Positions 38,846-48,672 are shown, numbered from the stretch's first letter. The stretch: DNA of 64,000 bases from DATBJJ01 sp963750915 (GCA_963750915.1 CAVVSF010000004.1:1-64000), one strand, 5' to 3'. Notes: a model not told the origin generated them from the sequence alone. Made by a program: numbers and translations.

Positions 38846-39312
38846 GCGCGGGCCCGTTCGATCAGGCCGGCCTTCAGGCCGCCGCGGCGGCGCAGCCGGT
38901 TTTCGAGCCGCGCCATCCTGCCGTTGTCGTCGGGATCGTGGTGGTCGTAGCCGAGCAGGTGCAGCAGACCGTGCAGGGCGAGGACCCGCAACTCGGACTG
39001 CAGCGAATGGCCGGCGGCGCGCGCCTGGCGCCTGGCGACGCCGGTGGCGATGACGATGTCGCCGAGCTCGCCCGTCGTCCGCGGCGCGGCCGCATCCGTC
39101 GGGAACGAGAGGACGTCCGTCGCTTCGTCCTTGCGCCGGTAGCGCTGATTGAGCGCGCGCACGCGCGCGTCGCTGACGAGCGCGACGCCGACGTCGCCGC
39201 GCGCCGCGGCCGGCGCCACCTGCGCCAGCCACGCCGCCAGGCCGCCGTCGCGAACCGGACGGCCGCGGCCGTCGGTCACGGTGACGCGCACGCGTTTACT
39301 GTCGGGATCCAC
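38842..39312 (-). CDS. ybeY: Endoribonuclease YbeY (16S rRNA maturation)
   Basis: A 156-residue metalloprotein. The zinc motif HGLLHLLGYDHHDPDD carries the three conserved His of the family. It processes the 3' end of 16S rRNA and takes part in ribosome quality control. It reads from GTG 39312 and overlaps the phoH stop by 17 bases. Length and neighbours (phoH upstream, corC and era downstream) are standard. Confidence 0.95.
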   Translation of the reverse strand: MDPDSKRVRVTVTDGRGRPVRDGGLAAWLAQVAPAAARGDVGVALVSDARVRALNQRYRRKDEATDVLSFPTDAAAPRTTGELGDIVIATGVARRQARAAGHSLQSELRVLALHGLLHLLGYDHHDPDDNGRMARLENRLRRRGGLKAGLIERARA

Positions 39313-40255
39313 CGTAGGACTCGTAAGCCTTCACGATCTGCTGCACGAGCTGGTGCCGTACAACGTCGCGATCGTCGAAGTGGACGAAGGCGATGCCCTC
39401 GACCTTGCCGACGATCTTCATCGCCTCGACCAGCCCCGACGGCCGGCCCGATGGCAGGTCGATCTGGGTCACGTCGCCCGTGACCACGGCCTTCGATCCG
39501 AACCCGAGCCGGGTCAGGAACATCTTCATCTGTTCCGAGGTGGTGTTCTGCGCCTCGTCGAGGATGACGAAGGCATCGTTCAGCGTCCGGCCGCGCATGA
39601 ACGCGATCGGCGCCACCTCGATCGTGCCGCGCTCGAGCAGGCGCTCGGCACGCTCGAGTTCGAGCATGTCGTACAGCGCATCGTAGAGCGGACGCAGGTA
39701 GGGATTGACCTTCTCCTGCAGGTCGCCCGGCAGGAACCCGAGCTTCTCGCCGGCTTCGACCGCCGGCCGCGCCAGGATGATCCGGCTGACGCGCTTTGCC
39801 AGCAGGTACGAGACCGCCTGCGCCATGGCCAGGTAGGTCTTGCCGGTGCCGGCCGGACCGATGCCGAAGACGATGTCGTGCTTGTCGATCGCGTCGAGAT
39901 ACTTGCGCTGGTTGACGCTCTTCGGCAGCACCTGCCGCTTGCCCGTGGCTTTCGGGCCGCCGCGAAGGAAGTACTCCGCGAGCTCGACCTGCTCGTCCTG
40001 CGCGACCAGCTGAACGGCCGTCTTGACGTCGCCCTTGCCAAGCTTGTAGCCGCCGCGCACCAGGCTGGCGAGCTGCTCGAGCACACGCTCGGCGCGCGCG
40101 ACATCCGCCACCTCACCCTCGACAATGACCTCGCGGCCGTTGGTACGGGTGCGGACGTTGAATGCCGACTCGAGGTGCTTCAGGTTCTCGTCGTAGCTCC
40201 CGAACAGCGACTCGACGCCTTCATCGGGGATGGAGATTTTGCGGGTCGCGGTCAA
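39296..40255 (-). CDS. phoH: PhoH-like ATPase
   Basis: A 319-residue protein with an N-terminal KH-like region (about 20-80) and a PhoH ATPase domain: Walker A GIGPAGTGKTYLAMA (131-145), Walker B FVILDEAQNT and the later VTGDVTQIDLPSG. Function is probably RNA-linked, as judged by its pairing with ybeY. The start is uncertain: the only usual codon near the ribosome site AAGGAG is TTG 40255, 17 bases away, because a TAA blocks longer frames. An ATA codon nine bases nearer the site is in frame. Confidence 0.92.
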   Translation of the reverse strand: MTATRKISIPDEGVESLFGSYDENLKHLESAFNVRTRTNGREVIVEGEVADVARAERVLEQLASLVRGGYKLGKGDVKTAVQLVAQDEQVELAEYFLRGGPKATGKRQVLPKSVNQRKYLDAIDKHDIVFGIGPAGTGKTYLAMAQAVSYLLAKRVSRIILARPAVEAGEKLGFLPGDLQEKVNPYLRPLYDALYDMLELERAERLLERGTIEVAPIAFMRGRTLNDAFVILDEAQNTTSEQMKMFLTRLGFGSKAVVTGDVTQIDLPSGRPSGLVEAMKIVGKVEGIAFVHFDDRDVVRHQLVQQIVKAYESYGGSRQ

Positions 40256-40285
40256 CGATGGTATGGCCGTAACTCCTTATTTACG

Positions 40286-40301
40286 TGTGAATTGCCTCAC
40301 A
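40286..40301. promoter_or_regulatory. CRP/FNR-type operator upstream of phoH
   Basis: TGTGA-ATTGCC-TCACA is a perfect copy of the TGTGA-N6-TCACA operator used by CRP-family regulators. It lies in the 64-bp gap between aspS and phoH, about 31 bases before the phoH start. No CRP-like gene is in the window. Confidence 0.6.
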
Positions 40302-40319
40302 ACACGCGCAGTGATCCTA

Positions 40320-42107
40320 TCACGAGCCGCCCTGAGCACGCTTCCCGGGCTGAAGATGCAGCTCGCGCCACTGCTTCTGGCTGACGGTCGACGGCGCGTC
40401 GGCCATCAGATCCACCGCCTGCGCCGTCTTCGGAAACGCGATGACTTCGCGAATCGACGTCTCGCCGCAGAGGAGGGCGACGATACGGTCGAGCCCGAGC
40501 GCAATGCCGCCGTGCGGCGGCGTCCCGTACTCGAGCGCCTCGAGGAAGAACCCGAAGCGCGTCCGCGCCTCCTCGTCCGAGATCTGGAGCAGCTTGAAGA
40601 TCAGGCGCTGCAGCGCCTGATCGTGAATCCTGATGCTGCCGCCGGCGATCTCGCTGCCGTTGAGGACGAGGTCGTAGGCGCGGGCGCGGGTGCGGCCGGG
40701 ATCGGTTTCGAGCAGCCCGGCGTCGCTCTCGAGCGGCGACGTGAACGGGTGATGCATGAACTCGTGCCGCTGCTCATCCTCGACCCATTCGAACATCGGA
40801 AAGTCGACGACCCAGAGGAAGGCGAATGCCGACGCATCGAGCAGGTTCTCGCGCTTCGCCATCTGCAGCCGGAGCTGGCCGAGGAGGCGCGACGTCGGCT
40901 CGTGCTTGCCGGCGGCCATGACCAGGAGGTCGGCCGGCTTCGCCGCCGAGATCTCGAGCGCGTGGCGGATTGCCGCCTCGCCCGCGACCTTCAGCGCCGA
41001 GCTCTGGACGGCGCCGTCGACCGTGCGCGCCCAGACCAGCCCGGCCCCGCCGAGCTGCTTGGCGAGGTCGACGACTTCGTCCACCTCCCGCCGCGAATAC
41101 CGCGCCGCCCCCGGGACGACGAAGCCGCGGACTTCCCCGCCCTCGGCGATGATGTCGCGGAAGACCGCGAACTCCGAGTCACGAAAGGCGTCCGAGAGGT
41201 CGGCGATCTCCATGCCGCAGCGAAGATCAGGCTTGTCCGATCCGTACCTGGCAATCGCCTCCGCGTACGGCATGCGCAGGAACGGCCGCGGCGCCTCGCG
41301 GCCGATCAACGCCATCAAGCGCTGCATCAGCGGCTCGACGGTATTGAAGATCAGGTCCTCGGTCGCGAACGACATCTCGAGGTCGACCTGGGTGAACTCG
41401 GGCTGACGATCGGCGCGCAGGTCCTCGTCGCGGAAGCACTTGACGATCTGGAAGTAGCGATCCATCCCGGAGATCATCAGGATCTGCTTGAAGATCTGCG
41501 GCGACTGCGGCAGGGCGTAGAACTCGCCGGGGTGGACGCGGCTCGGCACCAGGTAGTCCCGCGCCCCCTCCGGCGTCGACTTCGCCAGCATCGGCGTTTC
41601 AATCTCGAGGAAGCCGTTGTCGTCGAAGTACCTCCGCACCTCCATCGTGACGCGGTGCCGCAGCATCAGGTTCTGCTGCATCCGGGTGCGGCGGAGATCG
41701 AGATAGCGGTACTTCAGGCGCGTGTCTTCCGACACCGGCGTGTCGTCGGCGATCGGGAACGGCGGCGTCTTCGCGTCGTTGAGCAGCCGGATCTCGCCGG
41801 CGCGGACTTCGATCTCGCCGGTGGGCACCTTCGGATTGACGGTCTCCGCCGCCCGCTTCTCGACGACGCCGAGCACGGCAATCACATACTCGGCGCGGAG
41901 CCGGCCGGCGGCGGCGACGAGCGCGTCGTTGTCACGCACCACGACCTGGGTGATGCCGTGGCGATCGCGAACGTCGATGAAGATGAGCCCGCCGAGGTCG
42001 CGGACGCGATGGACCCAGCCCAGCAGCACGACGTCCTGGCCGACGGCAGCAGCCGTCAGCGCGCCGCACGTGTGAGTTCGAGCGAGTGTTCCTAGCGGTT
42101 GGTTCAT
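40320..42107 (-). CDS. aspS: Aspartyl-tRNA synthetase
   Basis: A 595-residue class II synthetase of the bacterial type. The N-terminal OB fold contains GWVHRVRDLGGLIFIDVRDR; motif 2 is CFRDEDLRADRQPEFTQVD; the bacterial GAD insertion follows; motif 3 is GLDRIVALLCGE near the end. The six-base gap after hisS suggests a shared transcript. Confidence 0.97.
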   Translation of the reverse strand: MNQPLGTLARTHTCGALTAAAVGQDVVLLGWVHRVRDLGGLIFIDVRDRHGITQVVVRDNDALVAAAGRLRAEYVIAVLGVVEKRAAETVNPKVPTGEIEVRAGEIRLLNDAKTPPFPIADDTPVSEDTRLKYRYLDLRRTRMQQNLMLRHRVTMEVRRYFDDNGFLEIETPMLAKSTPEGARDYLVPSRVHPGEFYALPQSPQIFKQILMISGMDRYFQIVKCFRDEDLRADRQPEFTQVDLEMSFATEDLIFNTVEPLMQRLMALIGREAPRPFLRMPYAEAIARYGSDKPDLRCGMEIADLSDAFRDSEFAVFRDIIAEGGEVRGFVVPGAARYSRREVDEVVDLAKQLGGAGLVWARTVDGAVQSSALKVAGEAAIRHALEISAAKPADLLVMAAGKHEPTSRLLGQLRLQMAKRENLLDASAFAFLWVVDFPMFEWVEDEQRHEFMHHPFTSPLESDAGLLETDPGRTRARAYDLVLNGSEIAGGSIRIHDQALQRLIFKLLQISDEEARTRFGFFLEALEYGTPPHGGIALGLDRIVALLCGETSIREVIAFPKTAQAVDLMADAPSTVSQKQWRELHLQPGKRAQGGS

Positions 42108-42113
42108 GTCGTC

Positions 42114-43475
42114 CTATGTCTGAGTGCAAAGCCCGGCCAGCCGCGCCGCGACGTCCGGCCGCGGCACGACCGTCTGCTCACCGGTCTGCAGGTTCTTCAG
42201 CGTCACCGTGCGGGCGGCACGCTCGTCGACGCCGACGACGGTCACGAACCGAATGCCGCGCGCCGACGCGTACTTGAACTGTTTGCCGATCTTGTCGGCT
42301 TCGGGATAGACCTCGACGCGCAGCCCCGCCGCGCGCAGCTCGGCGGCCAGGCGCAGGCCGTCGGCAACGCCATCCCGATCGAAGAGCGTCACCAGCACAT
42401 CCGCCGGTCCCGCCTGCACGCTCGCCGGGAACATCTGCCGCTCGGTCATCACGACGAGGATGCGCTCGAGCCCCAGCGAGAACCCGCAGGCCGGGATCGC
42501 CTCGCCGCAGAACATGCCGATCAGGCCGTCGTAGCGGCCGCCGCCGCCGAGGCTGCCGGCAAGATCCGGCACCGCGACCTCCATGATCGCCCCTGTGTAA
42601 TACGACAGCCCGCGGGCCAGCGTCGGATCGACCAGCATGTGATCTGCGGCGCTGGTCGCCGCGGCCAGCGTCACGATCTCGCGGATCGACGCCAGGCCGG
42701 CCTCGCCGTCGGCGTGGCCGGCAACGTAGCCTGCCAGGGCGGCGAGGCGCGCGTCGTTGCGGTCGCGAATCGCGCCGCCTTCTCCTCCGCCGCTGTCGTA
42801 CGCGGCGAGCAGCCCGGCCGCCGCCGCCGGATCGACGCCGCGCGCGGCGAGCTCGGCGGTGACGCCGTCGCGGCCGATCTTGTCCAGCTTGTCGACCGCG
42901 ACCAGCGCCTGGTCGTGCAGCGCCGCCGGAATCCCCACGCCCTCGAGCACGCCGCGCAGCAGGCCGCGATGGTTCAGCCGCAGGACGAAGTCGCTGAAGC
43001 CGAGCGCCAGCAGGACGTCGCTGACGGCGGCGCAGAGCTCGACTTCGATCACCGCCGACGTCGAGCCGATGGCGTCGACGTCGCACTGGTAGAACTCGCG
43101 GAAGCGGCCACGGGCCGGCCGGTCGGCGCGCCATACCGGCTGAATCTGGTAACGCTTGAAGAACCGCGGCAGCTTGCCGCGATGCTCGGCGACGACACGG
43201 GCCAGCGGCACGGTGAGGTCATAGCGCAGCGCGAGGTCGGTCTCGCCCGAGGCCTCGTGCTCGCCGCGCCGCAGTACCTTGAAGATCAGCTTCGCGCCTT
43301 CGTCACCGTACTTGCCGGTCAGGGTCTCGATGTTCTCGAGCGCCGGCGTCTCGAGCGCCTCGAACCCGTAGCGGCGATACACCTCCTCCACGACGCCGAT
43401 GACGTAGTCACGGCGACGAACGTCGTCGGGGAGGAAATCGCGCATGCCACGCGCCGGGCGCGTCTGCTGGGACAT
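42114..43475 (-). CDS. hisS: Histidyl-tRNA synthetase
   Basis: A 453-residue class II synthetase. Motif 1 region is VYRRYGFEALETPALENIE, motif 2 is QPVWRADRPARGRFREFYQ, and the histidine-binding LARGLSYYTGAIMEV and motif 3 SLGLERILVV follow. The C-terminal anticodon domain ends about 80 residues later. It begins at ATG 43475 next to a divergent promoter region and leads the hisS-aspS run. Confidence 0.96.
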   Translation of the reverse strand: MSQQTRPARGMRDFLPDDVRRRDYVIGVVEEVYRRYGFEALETPALENIETLTGKYGDEGAKLIFKVLRRGEHEASGETDLALRYDLTVPLARVVAEHRGKLPRFFKRYQIQPVWRADRPARGRFREFYQCDVDAIGSTSAVIEVELCAAVSDVLLALGFSDFVLRLNHRGLLRGVLEGVGIPAALHDQALVAVDKLDKIGRDGVTAELAARGVDPAAAAGLLAAYDSGGGEGGAIRDRNDARLAALAGYVAGHADGEAGLASIREIVTLAAATSAADHMLVDPTLARGLSYYTGAIMEVAVPDLAGSLGGGGRYDGLIGMFCGEAIPACGFSLGLERILVVMTERQMFPASVQAGPADVLVTLFDRDGVADGLRLAAELRAAGLRVEVYPEADKIGKQFKYASARGIRFVTVVGVDERAARTVTLKNLQTGEQTVVPRPDVAARLAGLCTQT

Positions 43476-43546
43476 AGGGAACAGCGAGGTTACAGGACGG
43501 CAGTCGCGGTCGAGGGACCCGGGTACATCCGAGCATTATACCGGTC

Positions 43547-43552
43547 TATCAT
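43547..43552 (+). promoter_or_regulatory. -10-like box (TATCAT) of a likely leaderless transcript
   Basis: TATCAT ends seven bases before ATG 43560 of the fusion gene. The only purine-rich stretch (AGGG) lies two bases before the ATG, too close for a ribosome site, so a leaderless message is likely. Confidence 0.45.
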
Positions 43553-43559
43553 TAGGGCA

Positions 43560-45944
43560 ATGCCTCACGCCCACCGCTGGCGCCCTGGCGCCAGCCTGGC
43601 GCCTCTGCTGCTGCTGTTCTTTCTCTCCGGCGCCAGCGCCCTCGTCTACCAGGTCCTGTGGATGCGCCTGCTGGCGCTTGTCTTCGGCGTGACCGTCCAC
43701 GCCGCGAGCACGGTCCTGGCGGCGTTCATGACCGGGCTCGCGCTCGGCAGCGCCTTGGCCGGACGACTCGCGGACCGGACGGCGCGGCCGCTCGTCGCGT
43801 TCGCGATTGTCGAAGCCCTCGTCGCCGTCGCCGCCCTTGCGACCCCCTTCGGATTTGCGGGGGTCGAGGTCGTCTACGTGCGTCTGCACGGCACGCTCGG
43901 CGACTGGCCGCTCCTCGTCGGCATCGTCCGACTGGTGCTCTCGTTCGCCGTCCTGATGGTGCCGGCAACGCTGATGGGCGCGACGCTGCCGCTGGTCGTG
44001 AAGTCGGCGCTGGCGAAGGGCACCATCCTCGGGCGTCAGGTCTCGCTGCTCTACGCGTGCAACACGGCCGGCGCGGTTGCCGGCGCCCTCGTCGCCGGCA
44101 TCTGGATGATTCCCCAGCTCGGCATCTCCTGGGCGTTCCGGTTTGCCGCCGCCATCAATCTCGTCGTCGCCGTCGCGGCGCTCGTGCTCGCGCGCCGGAT
44201 GGCGCCCGTCGCGGACCCTGCCGGGACGCCTGCGCCGGCCGAGCCTGCCGCATCGGCGGCGGAGGCGATCGTCCCGGTACCCTCACCACTCGTCCGCCGC
44301 CTGATCCTGCTGACGTTCGCCGTGTCAGGCTTCGTCTCTTTCGGCCTCGAGATCATCTGGTTCCGGATGCTCGTGCTGCTGTTCCGGCCGACGACCTATG
44401 CCTTCACCGTGATGCTGGCGACGGTGCTCGCCGGCATCGCGATTGGCAGCGCCCTGTCGACACCGCTCACCAGCCGTCGACGATGGAACCCGCTGGCAGC
44501 GCTCGCCATCCTCGAAGTCCTCATCGCCCTCGCCGCGGTGACGTCGATGGCGGTCATCGGCCGGGCCAACGGCGTCTACATGGGCTCCGGCCCGGTCTTC
44601 GCCGGCACGCCCTTCTCCTACTTCGGACCGATGGCGGTCACCAGCATCGTCGCCATCCTGCCGCCGGCGCTGCTGATGGGGATGGCGTTTCCGATTGGCA
44701 TCGCGTTGTGGGCGTCGGGGGTCGAGGAACAGCATGCCGGCGAGCGCATCGGCATCCTCTATGCGGTCAACGTCGCCGGCGCCGTCGCCGGCTCGCTGCT
44801 CACCGGCTTCGTCCTGCTGGCGACGATTGGCAGCCGCGTCAGCCTGCTGGCGACGTCGGCGCTGTCGCTGGTCGCCGGCCTGCTGCTGCTGACGCAACTG
44901 CCGCGGCGCCGCCCGGCGCTGGCGGGCGGGCTCGCCGCCGTCGCCGCCTTCGCGTTCATCGGCTGGCGCACGCCGGACCCGGTCACCAGCCTGCTCGCCT
45001 CGCGCTACCCGCGCGAAGTCCCGATCTGGCGCCAGGAAGACGGACACGCGACGGTCTCGATCCTCAAGCGCAGCTCGAACTTCGCCCAGCCGGTGCACGG
45101 CCTCTACGTGAACGGCATGCACCAGGCCAGCGACACGCCGACGATGGTGACCTACCACAAGTTGATCGGCACGCTGCCGATGGCAGTGCACCCCGAACCG
45201 AAGCGCGCGCTCGTCATCGGCGTCGGCGGCGGCGCCACCGCCGGCGCGGTCGCCGCCTTCAGCCCCGACACCAGGGTCGACGTCGTCGAGCTGTCGCCGG
45301 CGGTCGTCGCCGGCGCGCATCACTTCGCCGGGATCAATCAGGACCTGTTCCGCCGGCCGAACGTGACGCTTCGTGTCGACGACGGCCGGAACTACATGCT
45401 GCTGACGGACGAGCGCTATGACGTCATCACGGCTGACGTCATCCTGCCCGTGCACGCCGGTGCCGGCAATCTCTATTCGGAGGAGTACTACCGGCTGATG
45501 CGGCGGGCGCTGCACCGCCACGGCATCGCGCTGCAGTGGATTGGCAGCGGCGGGGAGACCGAATACAAGCTGATCATGCGGACCTTCGTCAGCGTCTTCC
45601 CCAACACGACGCTGTGGCACGCCGGCAGCCTGATGATCGGATCGACGCGGCCGCTGGTGCTCGACGAGCAGGCGTTCCGCAGCAAGCAGGCGCTGCCGGC
45701 GTCGAAGGCGGCGCTCGATGCGATGGGCTTCAAGAGCTTCGAGGCGCTCCTCGGCAGCTACACGGCGGGGCCGAGCGAGATCAGGAAGTTCCTCGGCGAG
45801 GGCCGCGTCCTCACCGACGATCAGCCGCTGACCGAGTACTTCCTGTCATTGCCGCAGAATGACGCCGCCGTGGACCTGTCCGCGCTCCGCGGCAGCGCCT
45901 ATCGCCACGTGTCGCGGCCTACGGCTTCACCGTCGGGTAGCTGA
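43560..45944 (+). CDS. Membrane transporter-like domain fused to spermidine synthase-like domain
   Basis: A 794-residue protein. Residues 1-490 hold about a dozen membrane helices in two halves, each beginning with a family sequence (LLLLFFLSGASALVYQVLW; FGLEIIWFRMLVLLF). The C-terminal half is a spermidine-synthase-like fold with the nucleotide loop VIGVGGGATAGAVAAF, VDVVELSPAVV and the ITADVILPVHAG strand. This fusion is a known but functionally unassigned group. Its last 26 bases overlap the end of a minus-strand gene. Confidence 0.88.
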   Translation: MPHAHRWRPGASLAPLLLLFFLSGASALVYQVLWMRLLALVFGVTVHAASTVLAAFMTGLALGSALAGRLADRTARPLVAFAIVEALVAVAALATPFGFAGVEVVYVRLHGTLGDWPLLVGIVRLVLSFAVLMVPATLMGATLPLVVKSALAKGTILGRQVSLLYACNTAGAVAGALVAGIWMIPQLGISWAFRFAAAINLVVAVAALVLARRMAPVADPAGTPAPAEPAASAAEAIVPVPSPLVRRLILLTFAVSGFVSFGLEIIWFRMLVLLFRPTTYAFTVMLATVLAGIAIGSALSTPLTSRRRWNPLAALAILEVLIALAAVTSMAVIGRANGVYMGSGPVFAGTPFSYFGPMAVTSIVAILPPALLMGMAFPIGIALWASGVEEQHAGERIGILYAVNVAGAVAGSLLTGFVLLATIGSRVSLLATSALSLVAGLLLLTQLPRRRPALAGGLAAVAAFAFIGWRTPDPVTSLLASRYPREVPIWRQEDGHATVSILKRSSNFAQPVHGLYVNGMHQASDTPTMVTYHKLIGTLPMAVHPEPKRALVIGVGGGATAGAVAAFSPDTRVDVVELSPAVVAGAHHFAGINQDLFRRPNVTLRVDDGRNYMLLTDERYDVITADVILPVHAGAGNLYSEEYYRLMRRALHRHGIALQWIGSGGETEYKLIMRTFVSVFPNTTLWHAGSLMIGSTRPLVLDEQAFRSKQALPASKAALDAMGFKSFEALLGSYTAGPSEIRKFLGEGRVLTDDQPLTEYFLSLPQNDAAVDLSALRGSAYRHVSRPTASPSGS

Positions 45945-47556
45945 TCCCGAGCTGCTCGAGGTAGGTCTTGTAGCGCGACGGATCGTAGTAGAACTTCTTC
46001 AGCTCCGGCCGGTAGCGATCCATGATCGCCGTGTTGGTCTCGATCGCCGGCTTGTCCTGCGGCCGGATCAGCGGCTCGTACTTGATCTCCTTGGTCTGGA
46101 CGTTGCGGAAATAGTCCCAGGCCTGATCGACCAGCGCCGGCTTGATCACGAGATCGAGGATCGTCATCGCCTGGGTCTTGGCGCCGGCGGTCGCGCCCTT
46201 GTGGGCGATCGGCGTCGCCATCGAGATCGCATTGGCCCAGTTGTGTCCCGGCAATCCCGGGATGTTCGACGGGAAGCGAAGCGTGACCGTCGGGACGTTC
46301 CACGAGATGTCGCCGATGTCGTCGGAGCCGCCGCCGCGGTTGTCGCGCACCGGTCCGGTCAGCGTCGTCCCGACCTTGAGCGCGAGCCCCTGCTGCGGGC
46401 TGCCAAGCTCCTTCTGCAGCGCCTTGGCGAGCGTCTGATCGGCCTCGCTCCATTCCGGCATCCCGACCTTCTGAATATTGGCCCACGTTGTCTCGGCGAC
46501 GACCTTGTTGAAATGCTGCGGCCAGGCGCTGCCGAGCACGCGGGTCGATTCGAGCTCGGTGCCGCTCATCATCGCCGCCCCCTTCGCAATCGAGTCGGCG
46601 ATGCCCCAGAGCTCCTTGATCTTGGGATAGGTCGTCTGGCGCAGGTAGTACCAGACCGACGCCGTCCGCGGCACGACGTTGGGCTGGTCGCCGCCGTCGA
46701 CGATGACGTAGTGCGAGCGATGCTCGAGCGGGAGATGCTCGCGGCGGAAGTTCCAGCCGATGTTCATCAGCTCGACGGCGTCGAGGGCGCTGCGGCCGCG
46801 CCACGGCGCGCCGGCCGAGTGGGCGGTCTGACCCTTGAAGGTGTACTCCACCGACACCAGGCCAGTGCCGTCGCGGTCGCCCCACGAGACCGAGAGATCG
46901 TTCGACACGTGCGTGAACAACGCGACGTCGACGTCCTTGAAGAAGCCCTCGCGCACGAAATACGCCTTGGTCCCCACCAGCTCCTCGGCCGTGCCCGGCC
47001 AGATGCGGATGGTCCCGGACAGCTTCTCGCGCTCCATGATCTTCTTCACCGCGATCGCCGCGGTGACGTTGACGGCCTGACCCGAGTTGTGGCCCTCGCC
47101 GTGGCCCGGCGCGCCCTCGATCATCGGCGCGTGATAGGCGACGCCCGGCTTCTGCGAGGCCTGGGGAATGCCATCGATGTCGGAGCCGAGCGCGATCACC
47201 GGCTTGCCGGATCCCCACGTCGCCATGAACGCCGTCGGAATCCCGGCGATGCCTTCCTGCACCGTGAACCCGTTCTTCTTCAGGATGTCGACGAGGTAGC
47301 GATGCGTCTCGGTCTCCTGGAAGCCGAGCTCGGCAAAGCTGAAGATCGAATCGACCATCTGCTGGGTGAAGTCCTTCATCGACTCGACGTCGCTGACGGC
47401 GTCGGTCTTCAGCCGTACGAGCCGCGCTTCGTCGGCCGTGGCTGCCGGCGCCGCCGCCGGTTTCGATGCCGGACGCGCCGGGCCGTTCTGGGCAAGGGGT
47501 GCGGCCGTGAGTACGAGCGTGGCTGCGCCCGCGACAAGCAATGAGATTCGACGCAT
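45919..47556 (-). CDS. Secreted M20-family amidohydrolase (AbgB-like)
   Basis: A 545-residue exported hydrolase starting at ATG 47556 with a signal peptide (LLVAGAATLVLTAAPLAQ). The zinc-binding motifs typical of M20 enzymes are seen: IALGSDIDGIP, EGAPGHGEGHNSGQ, GTAEELVGTKAYF and the C-terminal NIPGLPGHNWANAI region. The inserted dimer domain carries GQTAHSAGAPWRG. This layout matches the aminobenzoyl-glutamate amidase group. The substrate outside the cell is unknown. The 3' end overlaps the fusion gene by 26 bases in a convergent arrangement. Confidence 0.9.
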   Translation of the reverse strand: MRRISLLVAGAATLVLTAAPLAQNGPARPASKPAAAPAATADEARLVRLKTDAVSDVESMKDFTQQMVDSIFSFAELGFQETETHRYLVDILKKNGFTVQEGIAGIPTAFMATWGSGKPVIALGSDIDGIPQASQKPGVAYHAPMIEGAPGHGEGHNSGQAVNVTAAIAVKKIMEREKLSGTIRIWPGTAEELVGTKAYFVREGFFKDVDVALFTHVSNDLSVSWGDRDGTGLVSVEYTFKGQTAHSAGAPWRGRSALDAVELMNIGWNFRREHLPLEHRSHYVIVDGGDQPNVVPRTASVWYYLRQTTYPKIKELWGIADSIAKGAAMMSGTELESTRVLGSAWPQHFNKVVAETTWANIQKVGMPEWSEADQTLAKALQKELGSPQQGLALKVGTTLTGPVRDNRGGGSDDIGDISWNVPTVTLRFPSNIPGLPGHNWANAISMATPIAHKGATAGAKTQAMTILDLVIKPALVDQAWDYFRNVQTKEIKYEPLIRPQDKPAIETNTAIMDRYRPELKKFYYDPSRYKTYLEQLGISYPTVKP

Positions 47557-47636
47557 GAAACTGGGCTCCTCCCGGCCGGCCTTCGCGCCTTCTGCGCTCC
47601 GGCGCGCCAAGCGCGAGAATATAGCAGAATTCAGGG

Positions 47637-47642
47637 GATAAT
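47637..47642 (+). promoter_or_regulatory. -10-like box (GATAAT) upstream of moaA
   Basis: GATAAT lies ten bases before ATG 47653. No ribosome site is visible between them, so the message would have almost no leader. The match is weaker than at the other sites. Confidence 0.35.
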
Positions 47643-47652
47643 ACGGCGACTG

Positions 47653-48672
47653 ATGGAGATCGCCGATCGCTACGGGCGTCCGCTGCGCAGCCTGCGGATT
47701 TCGGTCACCGACCGCTGCAACCTGCGCTGCCTCTACTGCATGCCCGAGCCCGACTACGCCTGGCTGCCGCGCGAGACGCTGCTCTCGTTCGAAGAGATCG
47801 GCGCGCTCGTCGACGTCTTCTCGGGCCTCGGCGTCGACCGCGTCCGCATCACCGGCGGTGAGCCGCTGCTGCGCCGCGACCTGACGACGCTCGTCGCCGA
47901 CCTTGCCGCGAAGCCGGCGGTCCGCGACCTCGCGCTGACCACCAATGGCGTCCTGCTGGCGCCGATGGCTCAGGCGCTGCGCGACGCCGGGCTGCACCGC
48001 ATCACCGTCAGCCTCGACACGCTCGACCGGCGCCGCTTCCACCAGCTGACGAGGTTCGACAACCACGCGGCTGTGCTCGACGGGATCGACGCGGCCGCCG
48101 GCGCCTTCGAGGGGCTGAAGATTGACACGGTGGTCATGAAGGGCGTCAACGACGACGAGCTCGTGCCGCTCATCGACTACGGCCGGCGGGTCGGGGCCGA
48201 AGTCCGCTTCATCGAATACATGGACGTCGGCGGCGCGACGCGATGGACGCCCGACGCCGTCGTCTCGCGCCAGGCCATGCTCGAAACGCTCGGCCGCCAG
48301 TTTCCCGGGATCACCGCCGTCGAGGAGCAATCGTCGGCACCGGCCGATCGCTACCGGCTGCCGGACGGCACGACTTTCGGCATCATCTCGTCAACGACCG
48401 CGCCGTTCTGCAGCACCTGCGACCGCAGCCGCCTCACCGCCGACGGCGTCTGGCTGATGTGCCTCTACGCCCGCGCCGGCACCGACCTGCGCCGGCCGCT
48501 GCGGGCAGGCGCCTCCGCCGATGAACTGCGCCGCCTGGTCGCCACCGTCTGGTCGTCCCGCGCCGACCGCGGCGCCGAGGAGCGTCTTGCCTTCGATCAC
48601 CGCACCCCGCTCATCCCCGTCAGCGCCCTCAAGCAGGACGCGCACCTGGAGATGCATACACGGGGTGGTTGA
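47653..48672 (+). CDS. moaA: GTP 3',8-cyclase MoaA (molybdenum cofactor)
   Basis: A 339-residue radical SAM enzyme that starts molybdopterin synthesis. The N-terminal cluster motif CNLRCLYC gives Cys22, Cys26 and Cys29; the C-terminal cluster ligands are in CSTCDRSRLTADGVWLMC; the final GG is conserved for catalysis. It likely serves the molybdoenzyme MsrP encoded about 6 kb downstream. No other moa gene is in the window. The stop codon merges into the heptamer array. Confidence 0.95.
   Translation: MEIADRYGRPLRSLRISVTDRCNLRCLYCMPEPDYAWLPRETLLSFEEIGALVDVFSGLGVDRVRITGGEPLLRRDLTTLVADLAAKPAVRDLALTTNGVLLAPMAQALRDAGLHRITVSLDTLDRRRFHQLTRFDNHAAVLDGIDAAAGAFEGLKIDTVVMKGVNDDELVPLIDYGRRVGAEVRFIEYMDVGGATRWTPDAVVSRQAMLETLGRQFPGITAVEEQSSAPADRYRLPDGTTFGIISSTTAPFCSTCDRSRLTADGVWLMCLYARAGTDLRRPLRAGASADELRRLVATVWSSRADRGAEERLAFDHRTPLIPVSALKQDAHLEMHTRGG

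Noticed and set aside
42099..43559. Long plus-strand reading frame opposite hisS
   Set aside because: It is a high-GC shadow of hisS in the antisense frame; the real plus-strand gene begins at ATG 43560.
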